From Desulfosporosinus fructosivorans (GTDB lineage Bacteria; Bacillota; Desulfitobacteriia; Desulfitobacteriales; Desulfitobacteriaceae): a DNA stretch of 64,000 nucleotides. The notes under the pieces are model-generated. The model searched no databases and was not told the DNA's origin. It worked only from the letters and a program-made list of their open reading frames with translations. Numbering within the stretch: position 1 is the stretch's first letter; each line of letters starts with the position of its first letter. Below, piece by piece: positions 51,760 through 59,936 of this stretch. The position numbers and the translations under genes were made by a program. Location: NCBI RefSeq assembly GCF_004766045.1, contig NZ_SPQQ01000008.1, positions 191,297 to 255,296 of the forward strand, given 5' to 3'.

Positions 51760-51813
51760 GTGAGAGTCCCTAAAGAAGTCTCGATGTTCGACTTTAGATG
51801 AAACGAGTTCACA
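51760..51813 (+). repeat. Dispersed hairpin-ended repeat, copy F (right half)
   Basis: Contains GAGAGTCC, GAAGTCTCGA, TTCGACTTTAGATGAAA and GAGTTCAC in the same order as the right half of copy D (59520-59582), diverged. It overlaps the 3' end of the YbjN-like gene by a few bases. Confidence 0.5.
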
Positions 51814-52270
51814 AAGTATCTTGATCAGTGCAAAAAGCGGCGGCCTCTTCTGCGCTGTAATCCTCGTACACAAGTTTAATTAAACCTGGATAATAAGTGT
51901 CAAAGCCAAGGACACCATTCCAAACGATATTCAGCACCTGATCCTTCGAAGGTTCTGCATCTGCTAAATCAAGGTAAGTGCGATACCTAATTTCCCCGTT
52001 ATCCATATCCATTTCGAAATTACCATTGGCGAGTTCGTAATTAACACGGCTCATAAAATCACAGACTTCAAGACGTTTGGAAAACGGAATTTTTTGCTTA
52101 ATATGGGTGTTGCAAAGTAAGGACTCTTGCTCTTCATCGACAAGAAGGAAAGCGTGGAAATTAGTGTTAATCCCTCGAATCTCAAGTTTGATGATTTCAT
52201 TTTTATTGTCAAAATCGAATTCCCAGCCGTTTTGGGTTAGTATCTCATAGAGCACCCGAAACAAGGACAT
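51809..52270 (-). CDS. YbjN-domain protein
   Basis: 153 residues, mixed alpha/beta, like the YbjN family (LYEILTQNGWEFDFDN ... FHAFLLVDEEQESLLCN ... CDFMSRVNYELANGNFEMDMDNGEIRYRT), related to type III chaperone folds and sometimes sensory proteins. The C-terminus is acidic (EDYSAEEAAAFCTDQDTL). Single gene, GGAGGAT before the ATG. Function unknown in Firmicutes. Confidence 0.72.
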   Translation of the reverse strand: MSLFRVLYEILTQNGWEFDFDNKNEIIKLEIRGINTNFHAFLLVDEEQESLLCNTHIKQKIPFSKRLEVCDFMSRVNYELANGNFEMDMDNGEIRYRTYLDLADAEPSKDQVLNIVWNGVLGFDTYYPGLIKLVYEDYSAEEAAAFCTDQDTL

Positions 52271-52441
52271 CTTACCATCCTCCTATATCTGAGCTTCTTG
52301 CATAACAGATTCAACGTGGAGGGAGGTAATTCCTTCCCGATAAGATGCTGAACTAAAAAATATAATTTTCAGAAAAAGCAGGCTTTTCATACAATGACAA
52401 CGAATTATATCGAGATAATAGTCTCCTAAGGAGGGGTCTTA

Positions 52442-53578
52442 TTGAGTTCACTAAAACATCAAATTCTTGTTCTAATGCTTGGTTCTCTGTGTGTTTTGGC
52501 TATAAGCTTCATCATTGTTTTCGGGTGGCATATGCGGGTGAAAGCGGTGGATGCAGCAATCGTTAAGGCAAATACTGATATTGCAACAGGCATGGAGATA
52601 ATTAACTTCAGTAACCCTGGACCGTGGCATGTGCAAGACGGAATGCTTTACAAAGGAAAAACTCAAATTTCTTATAATACGGGTCTCGTTGATCATTTAG
52701 CAGACTTAACTGGCGATACAGTGACTCTATTTCTCGGAGATACACGAGTCGCCACTACTGTACGTAGTCCAGACGGAGAAAGAGCAACGGGAACAAAGGT
52801 ATCCGATATTGTTGCCCAAACTGTCTTACAAAAAGGGCAGATTTACCTTGGCGAAGCAAATGTAGTCGGGGAACTATACCAGACGGCTTACGAACCTATT
52901 CGGGATATAAATGGGGATATTATCGGGATTTTTTATGTGGGGATTTCTAAAAGTTATGCACAGTCTTTTATCGTTTATTCGTCAATCCGGTTGGCGATGC
53001 TTGGCTTGGGATTGACCCTTATTGTTGGTTTAGTAACGTGGTTTTTTATCCAAAGAGTCGTTATTCGTCCATTACATGAAATTACCCTGGGAACGCGTGA
53101 TGTCGCCACAGGACATGCTACTGAAAAAGTTAATGTAACAGGCCCGAAAGAAATTGGTGACTTGGCGGTTGCTTTCAACCTAATGGTAGAACGGTTGGGA
53201 GGAATAGCGGACGAAATGAGTAAAGCTACACTAGCAAAAGTCTCATCAGTGGAATATATTCCTTCTGATGATGTCAGAGTAGAAGAGTCCGATAGAATTT
53301 TAAATGAGCTTATCAAACAAGGTTGCCTTGGACAAAAAGGCTTACCTAAAGGATTGAACCAACTCACACTAAAGCAAGTTGCCTCTTTTTTGCACGATAC
53401 GTGCGAACCAGTTTCGGCAGAAAATGTCGCGGAGGGGGTCAGTCTTACTAGGGTTACGGTGCGTAGATATCTGGAATTCTTGGAACAGTGTGGGATTTTG
53501 ACGACAGAGTTAAAGTACGGCCCAGTTGGAAGACCCGTTAAATTATTTCAGCCAGTTCGAGATTTAGCTCAACATTAA
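52442..53578 (+). CDS. Membrane-anchored one-component regulator: Cache sensor, HAMP, CitB-type HTH
   Basis: 378 residues. TM1 (about 8-28); an extracytoplasmic single-Cache domain (about 45-175; GEANVVGELYQTAYEPIRDINGDIIGIFYVGIS); TM2 (180-203); a HAMP segment (204-260); and a C-terminal DpiA/DcuR/CitB-like winged HTH (LTLKQVASFLHDTCEPVSAE ... SLTRVTVRRYLEFLEQCGIL ... GPVGRPVKLF). Kinase and receiver domains are missing, so signal and DNA binding are joined in one chain. TTG start with AAGGAGGGG. It lies directly upstream of the formate dehydrogenase operon and ends 353 bases before fdnG, so it may control it (inference). Confidence 0.85.
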   Translation: MSSLKHQILVLMLGSLCVLAISFIIVFGWHMRVKAVDAAIVKANTDIATGMEIINFSNPGPWHVQDGMLYKGKTQISYNTGLVDHLADLTGDTVTLFLGDTRVATTVRSPDGERATGTKVSDIVAQTVLQKGQIYLGEANVVGELYQTAYEPIRDINGDIIGIFYVGISKSYAQSFIVYSSIRLAMLGLGLTLIVGLVTWFFIQRVVIRPLHEITLGTRDVATGHATEKVNVTGPKEIGDLAVAFNLMVERLGGIADEMSKATLAKVSSVEYIPSDDVRVEESDRILNELIKQGCLGQKGLPKGLNQLTLKQVASFLHDTCEPVSAENVAEGVSLTRVTVRRYLEFLEQCGILTTELKYGPVGRPVKLFQPVRDLAQH

Positions 53579-53604
53579 GTCGAGCAATTGGCTGTAAGGA
53601 ATAT

Positions 53605-53650
53605 GAACTCGTCCACTATGGTTGAACACGAGGTACCAATTCCTTTAACA
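53605..53650 (-). repeat. Dispersed hairpin-ended repeat, copy G (degenerate)
   Basis: Reverse complement shows GGTACCTCG, TTCAACCATAGTGGA and CGAGTTC in the order of the right half of copy D (59541-59582), strongly diverged. Confidence 0.4.
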
Positions 53651-53684
53651 ACAGGCGGATAGTATTAGGATTGAATATAGGAGT

Positions 53685-53711
53685 AAAAAACCCCCTTAAA
53701 GGGGTTTTTTG
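53685..53711 (+). terminator. Terminator after the Cache-HAMP-HTH regulator gene
   Basis: AAAAAACCCC pairs with GGGGTTTTTT; classical intrinsic terminator with T-run. It separates the regulator from the fdn promoter. Confidence 0.9.
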
Positions 53712-53752
53712 TTATGTTCGTGAAATATTTTTAATTTACATAATGAACATAA
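53712..53752. promoter_or_regulatory. Inverted repeat upstream of the fdn promoter, candidate operator
   Basis: TTATGTTC (53712-53719) and GAACATAA (53745-53752) are perfect 8-bp inverted arms 25 bases apart, ending 7 bases before the -35 element. Binding by the adjacent Cache-HAMP-HTH regulator is a hypothesis. Confidence 0.4.
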
Positions 53753-53759
53753 TAGTGAC

Positions 53760-53788
53760 TTGCCAAGGAAAGCAAGGTAAACTATAGA
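53760..53788 (+). promoter_or_regulatory. Promoter of the formate dehydrogenase operon
   Basis: TTGCCA (53760-53765) and TATAGA (53783-53788) with a 17-base spacer, about 145 bases upstream of the fdnG ATG at 53932. Confidence 0.6.
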
Positions 53789-53931
53789 AAGAATAGTTAG
53801 ACAATTCAGAAACCAAGAAGTTATTTTCGGTATCATATTTTCATATGGAGGGACGTAATAAACCTAAAGGGTTTAGAAGTCTGGAATTGAGAAAGGGACA
53901 GACTTTAGACAAATTTGAAGGAGGAAAAGAG

Positions 53932-56900
53932 ATGGATGTTTCTCGTCGTGGTTTCTTAAAGCTCTCAGGGCTTTCCATCGCCGCTTTTGCCACTGGCTTG
54001 GGATTTGACCCAGCGGTTGCACAGGCCAAAGGATATGCCTTAAAACTGGAAGGGACCAAAAAAATCCCGAGCATTTGCCACTTCTGCTCCGGTGGATGTG
54101 GGATGCTGTTGTACGTGAAAGAAGGCAAGCTAATTCACTTAGAGGGTGATCCAGATCATCCAACCAATGAAGGGACTCTCTGTCCAAAGGCTGCTAGTTT
54201 ACTAGCCGTAGCAAATTCGCCTGATCGCGTGACTAAGCCGAGACGTCGTGCTCCTGGAGCTGATAAGTGGGAAGATATTTCTTGGGAAGAGGCACTGGAT
54301 ATTGTTGCCAAGAAAACTAAAGAAGTCAGAGACGCTAGTTGGAAAGCAGCCGATGAGGTTGTCAATGCTAAAACGGGACTGACAGAAAGCTTGCCAGTCA
54401 ACCGTGTTGAAGGAATCGCTTTCCTTGGTTCAGCTGAAGTGGACAATGAAGAGTCTTACCTTATAAAGAAATTCTGCGAGTTAATTGGTACACCTTACAA
54501 TGAACATCAGGCCCGGATATGACACGCTCCCACGGTGGCAAGTTTGTCACCTTCATTTGGTCGCGGGGCTATGACCAATTCATGGTCTGATCTAAAAAAT
54601 GCCGAGGTCTTTTTAATTGCCGGGAGTAACTGTGCAGAAAACCATCCGATTGCCATGAAGTGGATTAATCGGGCTAAAGAAAAAGGCGCAAAAATTATCG
54701 TCGTCGATCCACGCTTTACTCGAACAGCGTCTAAAGCAGATATCTTCGCGCAAATCCGTCCGGGAACAGATATTGCCTATCTTGGTGCAATTATTAATTA
54801 TATTCTTGAAAAGAAATTGTACGATGAAAAGTATGTTTTAAATTATACTAATGCTCTCATTAAGGTCAGTAAAGATTATAAATTAGAAGAAGGCCTCTTT
54901 ACTGGTTATGATGCAAAAGCGAGGAAGTATGGCACCGCGAGCTGGGGTTACCAACTTGGACCGGATAAAAAGCCCCTGAAAACTGATAGCTTAGAGGACC
55001 AAGATAGCGTATTCGCTAAACTTAAAACACACTACTCTAGATATACGTTCGAAACTGCCGAAAAAATATCAGGGATTCCGGCGGCAAAAATTAAGGAAAT
55101 TGCGGACGTCTTCTGTAAAGGAAAACCGGGAAGTATACTTTATGCCCTGGGAATGACTCAACATACCACGGGCGTTCAAGGGATTCGTGCCTATGCCATC
55201 ATTCAATTGTTGTTGGGCAACATTGGAAAAGCCGGTGGTGGTATTAACGCCTTGCGTGGAGAGCCGAATGTCCAGGGCTCAACGGATATGGCCAACCTTT
55301 ACAGTAACTTGCCGGGCTATTTACCTGTTCCAATCAATACAGACAAAACAATACGCGACTATCTCGTGCGGAGTGGGTCATTTTATGAAAAACATCTGGT
55401 TGCACTTCTTAAAGCATGGTTTGGTGAAAACGCAACCAAAGAAAATGACTATGGATTTAGCTACTTACCTAAGAACAACCCTTCGGTGAATGCGACGATG
55501 GTAAAACTCTTTGGAATGATGGAAAAAGGACAAATTAAGTTACTCTTTAACGTTGGTTCTAACTCTATGGTTTCTATTCCGGACCTCAAGCTCGCACGCG
55601 CCGCCTTATCAAAACTCGATATGCTGGTCGTATCTGACCTCTTCGAGATTGAAACTGCCCAGTTTTGGCGTGCACCAGGGATGAAACCAGCAGATATTAA
55701 AACTGAAGTCATCATGTTTCCTGCGGCTTTCGTCTATGAGAAGGCAGGCAGCATGTCGAATTCTTCGCGTTGGATTCAGTGGAAAGACGCAGCGCTCAAG
55801 CCACTCGGTGATTCGAAACCGGACCTTGATATGCTGGATCACCTCTTCAAAAAAATCCGCAAGTTATATGCAGGGAGTACAGATGTTAAGGATGCCCCGA
55901 TCTTGAAGGCTCGTTGGGACTATGGTGAGGAGCCAAGTGCTTTGAAGGTGCTTCAGGAGCTGAGTGGGTATGACGAAACAAACGGTAAGCTCTTTCCGAC
56001 AATAGGGGATTATCTTAAAGCACCGATCGGTTCAGCTTCTACTGGAAATTGGATTTATGCTGGTGTGACGGGGAATGGAAACCTGGCGGCTCGTCGTAAA
56101 AATGACGACCCTTCGGGATTAGGACTGTTTAGAGACTGGAGTTTTGCTTGGCCAGGAAACGTACGTATTCTCTATAACCGTGCTTCCTGTGATGAAGCGG
56201 GTCAGCCAGTCGACGCGAAACGCAAGCTTATTTGGTGGGATGCTGCAGCTAAGGTGTGGGCTGGAAATGATGGTGGGGACGTTGTCGACAAGACCAAGGG
56301 ACCTGATACACCTGAAGGAAAGTTAAGCTTCCGCATGTGTCCTGAGGGAGTAGGTCGGTTATTTGCTGCTCCATATATGAGTGGATTACCGGCAGAAGCA
56401 CCCGCTGATGGACTCCCGGCCGTCGGAATCCGTGCTGCCAGTGTATGCGTTGATGGACCGTTGCCGGAATTCTACGAGCCGACGGAAAGTCCAACAACAA
56501 ATCTCTTGCATCCTAAGGTTTCAATTAGCCCAATGGCGCTGGTTATATCCACTGAAATCGGCAAGCCGGAAGAGTTCCCACATGTTCTGACCACCTATGG
56601 AGTGGTAGAGCATTTCTGTGCCGGAGGAATTACGCGTAATATTCCATGGCTGAATGAAATTATGCCGGAGCCCTTTGCTGAAATCAGTAAAAATCTGGGT
56701 AGTAAAATTGGGGTTAAAGAAGGAGATATGGTCGAAGTTTCTTCTGCTCGCGGTAAAATTAAAGTGCGGGCCTTAGTGACGGAACGAATACAGACTTACA
56801 AAGTCAACGGAAAAGACACTGAAACCATCGGTATGCCCTGGAGTTGGGGCTTTGCGTCCTTAAGTCCTGGACCGAGTACCAACGAATTGACCATCGCCGC

Positions 56901-56967
56901 ACTAGATCCTGGAGCGGGTACTCCAGAGTATAAAGTTTGCCTAGTCAATATAAGGAGGGCAAATTGA
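53932..56967 (+). CDS. fdnG: Formate dehydrogenase-N alpha subunit, selenocysteine-containing, Tat-exported
   Basis: 1011 residues counting the in-frame UGA at 54520-54522 as Sec197 (context HQARI-U-HAPTVASLSPSFGRGAMTN). Twin-arginine signal SRRGFLKLSG at the start, then a 4Fe-4S motif (CHFCSGGCGM ... LCPKA), molybdopterin/tungstopterin-binding domains, and the C-terminal VVEHFCAGGITRN segment. Oxidises formate outside the membrane, passing electrons to FdnH and FdnI. ATG 53932 has AAGGAGG upstream; an upstream ATG (53845) would extend before the Tat signal. A naive reading splits it into two frames, 53845-54522 and 54535-56967. Confidence 0.93.
54520..54551 (+). promoter_or_regulatory. UGA selenocysteine codon and SECIS hairpin
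   Basis: UGA at 54520-54522 is followed after 11 bases by GGTGGCA (54534-54540), loop AGTT, and TGTCACC (54545-54551), one wobble. The spacing of 11 bases and the G/U-containing loop equal the E. coli fdhF/fdnG SECIS layout (UGA-11-GGUUGCAGGUCUGCACC). It recruits SelB for Sec insertion. Confidence 0.85.
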
Positions 56968-57788
56968 TGACAAGGAAAATGGTTTTGGTTGACACATCAT
57001 TATGTACGGGATGTAAGGCATGCTCAGTGGCGTGTAAGGAGTGGAACGAGCTCCCTGCGGAGAAAACCAAGCTGATCACGAGTTATCAGACTCAAAATGC
57101 CTTTACCACTAAGACATGGACATATATGACATTCTTCGAAAAATATGAAGATCAAAAAATGAATTGGCTAATGCGCAAGGCACAGTGTTTTCACTGTGCA
57201 GACCCTGCTTGTATGAAGGCTTGCTCTTCAAATGCAATTACCAAGACAGAATCTGGCTACGTCGTTTTCGACCATGATAAATGCATTGGCTGTGGTTACT
57301 GTGTCGAGAACTGCCCGTTCGGGGTTCCGAAGGTCGATCCTGTTCTGAAAAAATCCTTCAAATGTACGGGGTGTATTGATCGGGTTGAAAATAACCTTCT
57401 TCCTGCGTGTGTTCACACGTGCCAACCAGGTGCACTACAATTTGGAGAACGTGATGTCTTGTTAGCAACAGCGAAGATTCGCCTCACGGAAGTTCAGAAG
57501 ACTCATCCAAAGGCACAGCTCTATGGAGAAAATATTATGGGCGGCACGACGTACATGTATTTGTTATTAGATAGTCCAGATGTATATGGTCTCCCACTCA
57601 ATCCAACGATTCCACTCTCCCTGACTCTTTGGAAAGATGTCATCCGTCCAGTGGGTGGGGCTGCGGTCGGTGGAGCAGCTGCTGCCGTAGTTCTAGGGGT
57701 TTTTGTCAATCTCTTTAGGGGGAATTATCGGTCAAATCAGAGCTCTGACTCTAGTAATTCAGAGAGTAAAAAAGGAGGGAAAGACTAA
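56967..57788 (+). CDS. fdnH: Formate dehydrogenase-N beta subunit (four 4Fe-4S clusters)
   Basis: 273 residues. Four ferredoxin-type cluster motifs: CTGCKACSVACKEW, CFHCADPACMKAC, CIGCGYCVENCPFG, and CTGCIDRVENNLLPAC...CQPG. A hydrophobic segment near the C-terminus (AAVGGAAAAVVLGVFVNLF) anchors it to the membrane, followed by a Ser/Lys-rich tail. Start and stop codons overlap with fdnG and fdnI (TGATG and TAATG), so translation is tightly coupled. Carries electrons from Sec-FdnG to the cytochrome b subunit. Confidence 0.94.
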   Translation: MTRKMVLVDTSLCTGCKACSVACKEWNELPAEKTKLITSYQTQNAFTTKTWTYMTFFEKYEDQKMNWLMRKAQCFHCADPACMKACSSNAITKTESGYVVFDHDKCIGCGYCVENCPFGVPKVDPVLKKSFKCTGCIDRVENNLLPACVHTCQPGALQFGERDVLLATAKIRLTEVQKTHPKAQLYGENIMGGTTYMYLLLDSPDVYGLPLNPTIPLSLTLWKDVIRPVGGAAVGGAAAAVVLGVFVNLFRGNYRSNQSSDSSNSESKKGGKD

Positions 57789-58525
57789 TGGCGCTTAATC
57801 TGGAAACTAAGAATATACCAGTAGGAAGAATTGTTGAAGACAAAGTTTTGCGATTTAGCATGGGAGAACGCATTAGTCATTGGGTTCATGCCGTTTCTTT
57901 CTTTGTGTTGCTCTTTACTGGTCTAGGGGTTCTAAGTACTTTTTTTCAACCAGCAATGAGCATTGTTGGAGGAGTTCAAGTTGCCATGGTGATTCACCGT
58001 GTTTCAGCGATCATTTTTGTTGTAGTTGTGGGATTGATGTTCTTTGTTGGAAATCCGCGGTATCATTGGAGATGGTTAAAATTTGTTTTTAATTTTACAA
58101 AATCTGATTGGAAACATGTAAGCGCTTTTCCGAAAGAGTTCTTTGGGGGACACGGCATCTATCCGGCACCAGATAAATTTAATGGGGGAGAGAAAATAAA
58201 CTCACTGATCACAATTCTTGGTACTGTTTTCATTACACTTAGTGGGATTGTGATGTGGTTTGCCTCATCGTTCCCACCAGCTTTGGTTCGCTGGGCTTAT
58301 CCGGTTCACGACATTTCAATGATAATGATGACTGCAGCCGTCATTGGGCATATGTATTTAGGACTTTTGCACCCTGATTCGAGAGCTGCAATGTCAGGGA
58401 TGATCGATGGTTATGTTTCAAAAAGGTTTGCCCGCGCTCATCACGGAGAATGGTTGGATCGGTTAGAACAGGAGCAAAAGGCATACGACAATAGTTTAAA
58501 AAATATGCCAAAGGCTAGAAAGTGA
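57788..58525 (+). CDS. fdnI: Formate dehydrogenase-N gamma subunit (cytochrome b)
   Basis: 245 residues with four membrane helices and heme-ligating histidines (ERISHWVHAVSFFVLLFTG; IGHMYLGLLHPDS). It belongs to the FdnI/FdoI cytochrome b556 family, which passes formate electrons to menaquinone. Complete length compared with family. The last gene of the fdnGHI unit; fdhE follows after 71 bases, with a fragment of a dispersed repeat between. Confidence 0.92.
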   Translation: MALNLETKNIPVGRIVEDKVLRFSMGERISHWVHAVSFFVLLFTGLGVLSTFFQPAMSIVGGVQVAMVIHRVSAIIFVVVVGLMFFVGNPRYHWRWLKFVFNFTKSDWKHVSAFPKEFFGGHGIYPAPDKFNGGEKINSLITILGTVFITLSGIVMWFASSFPPALVRWAYPVHDISMIMMTAAVIGHMYLGLLHPDSRAAMSGMIDGYVSKRFARAHHGEWLDRLEQEQKAYDNSLKNMPKARK

Positions 58526-58537
58526 ACTAACCGGGTA

Positions 58538-58565
58538 CCACTCCCACTTGGAGAAGTAGGAGTCT
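58538..58565 (+). repeat. Dispersed hairpin-ended repeat, copy C (fragment)
   Basis: CCACTCCCACTTGGAGAAGT followed by AGGAGTCT, a diverged copy of the hairpin end seen at 24012-24045 and 59478-59495, between fdnI and fdhE. Confidence 0.5.
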
Positions 58566-58596
58566 CACGGATTAAAAAATGTAAGGGGAGCTCCTA

Positions 58597-59355
58597 ATGG
58601 ATAAGATAATGCATACGATGAAAATTGTAAGTGACAAAACAATGGAGCAAGCTTATCAGACATATAGCCTATTGAACGAAGAAGTAAGGCGTTGGCAAGA
58701 TGAGCGGGGTTCTTTTTGGATGGACAAATTGATTATTGCTGAGACTCCTCCTTACTACCCCCTTAGAGACTTTCCAGAAATATTAGTTTTGGAACTCTGG
58801 AAAAGGTTAAATCAGGTTCGCGGAGTATTAGTTTCCGAAGCTGTCTTAAGTCAAACGTGGCATGACTTCAATGCTGGGCTACCTGTTTCAGACCTTGAGT
58901 TGTTAAGCCGTTTGCAGATCGCCTTAACTGGTATTGCTCATCTCTCTCACTCTTGGGTTATGGAAAAGAAAAGGGATATTTCCAGTGCGGATAGAGCTGA
59001 AAGTTCAGACTGTCCGATATGCGGTGAAGGTGTAGCGCTTTCTGTACTTACTGCCCCAAATGGTAAACGATGCTTACACTGTACGCTCTGCGGATATGAA
59101 TGGTCAACGACACGTGTGGGCTGTATACTCTGCGGAAGGGAAGAGGCATCTGATCAAAACTATCTGAATTCAGGAGAATTCCCGGGGATAGAAGTGGTGG
59201 CTTGTGAAGCCTGCGGCCAGTATTTCAAGGAGTTGGATTTACGAATACTATCCGTAGAAGACTTTGTATGGGAAGATGTGAGAACCCTACCGTTAAACTA
59301 TGCAGCCGAACAATGGTTTGCAGAACAAGCCAAAATAGCTAAAAAAGTCCACTGA
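58597..59355 (+). CDS. fdhE: Formate dehydrogenase accessory protein FdhE
   Basis: 252 residues. The C-terminal half has four CxxC motifs typical of FdhE (CPICGEG, CTLCGYEW, CILCGRE, CEACGQY), which bind iron or zinc. The N-terminal half is helical. FdhE is needed for maturation and export of the respiratory Sec-FDH, cycling on its Fe-S and Mo cofactors. It follows fdnGHI in the same direction and is followed by a long hairpin. Confidence 0.9.
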   Translation: MDKIMHTMKIVSDKTMEQAYQTYSLLNEEVRRWQDERGSFWMDKLIIAETPPYYPLRDFPEILVLELWKRLNQVRGVLVSEAVLSQTWHDFNAGLPVSDLELLSRLQIALTGIAHLSHSWVMEKKRDISSADRAESSDCPICGEGVALSVLTAPNGKRCLHCTLCGYEWSTTRVGCILCGREEASDQNYLNSGEFPGIEVVACEACGQYFKELDLRILSVEDFVWEDVRTLPLNYAAEQWFAEQAKIAKKVH

Positions 59356-59378
59356 GGGTAGACGCAGATATTTATTAG

Positions 59379-59434
59379 GTCAAGAATAAAGAAGAGCTCA
59401 GATAAATGATTCTGAGCTCTTCTTTATTCTTGAC
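59379..59434. terminator. Long perfect hairpin (24-bp stem) after fdhE
   Basis: Arms 59379-59402 and 59411-59434 are perfectly complementary, 8-base loop, followed by TTATTTC. Ends the fdnGHI-fdhE operon. Confidence 0.8.
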
Positions 59435-59470
59435 TTATTTCACTTGTTCAGCTGCATCCAATCGGTGAGC

Positions 59471-59582
59471 GACTCTCAGTTCTAGAAGTGGGAGTTGGAA
59501 TGGGACCCCGTACTCCGCTTCGGTGGGGGTAAGAGTCCTGTACCGAAGTCTCGAGGTTCAACTTTAGTTGAACAAGTTCACT
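59471..59582 (+). repeat. Dispersed hairpin-ended repeat, copy D (best compact copy)
   Basis: About 112 bp: a hairpin-like end GTTCTAGAAGTGGGAG, the central GTACTCCGCTTCGGTGGGGG, and the end TTCAACTTTAGTTGAA-CAAGTTCAC, with both ends present. No ORF. Parts of it recur in six other places in the window. Possible IS200/IS605- or REP-like non-autonomous element (inference). Confidence 0.65.
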
Positions 59583-59936
59583 TTCCGCTTGGTATGTTTT
59601 AGGACATAAGACAATTTCGGTTTCGCTACCTATCTCTATCTATCTATCTAGTCACACGAGATACCTTGTAAGTTAATGGGCATATTATTTATAGAACCTT
59701 CTATTAGATAGATGTATGTTGTATGTATGTATCAAATCCTTAGCGTCAGCGTTGTTATTAATTAAGGAGAGTGGAAATTATTTGAGAATATATACTTGGG
59801 CATGTTATAATTGATTTTTATCATTGTTAACTGTGCACCATAGGCGCGCCAAATTGAGGTTTCTTTATTACATACCCGTGTATAAAATATGGAATAGAAT
59901 GTATGAGACAAATGATAAGTTAAGGAGTTAAAAACA

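Larger units (their letters stand above)
59356..59936. other. Intergenic region upstream of prfC
   Basis: 581 bases with the fdhE terminator, repeat copy D, a short microsatellite of TCTA/TATC units (59630-59650), GTAT repeats near 59714-59730, and otherwise AT-rich sequence. No gene is supported, though the prfC promoter must lie here. Confidence 0.6.

Noticed and set aside
54520..54535. Apparent stop splitting the formate dehydrogenase alpha gene (possible pseudogene or frameshift)
   Set aside because: The UGA is in frame with the downstream part, in a known Sec context, and a SECIS hairpin follows at the right distance.
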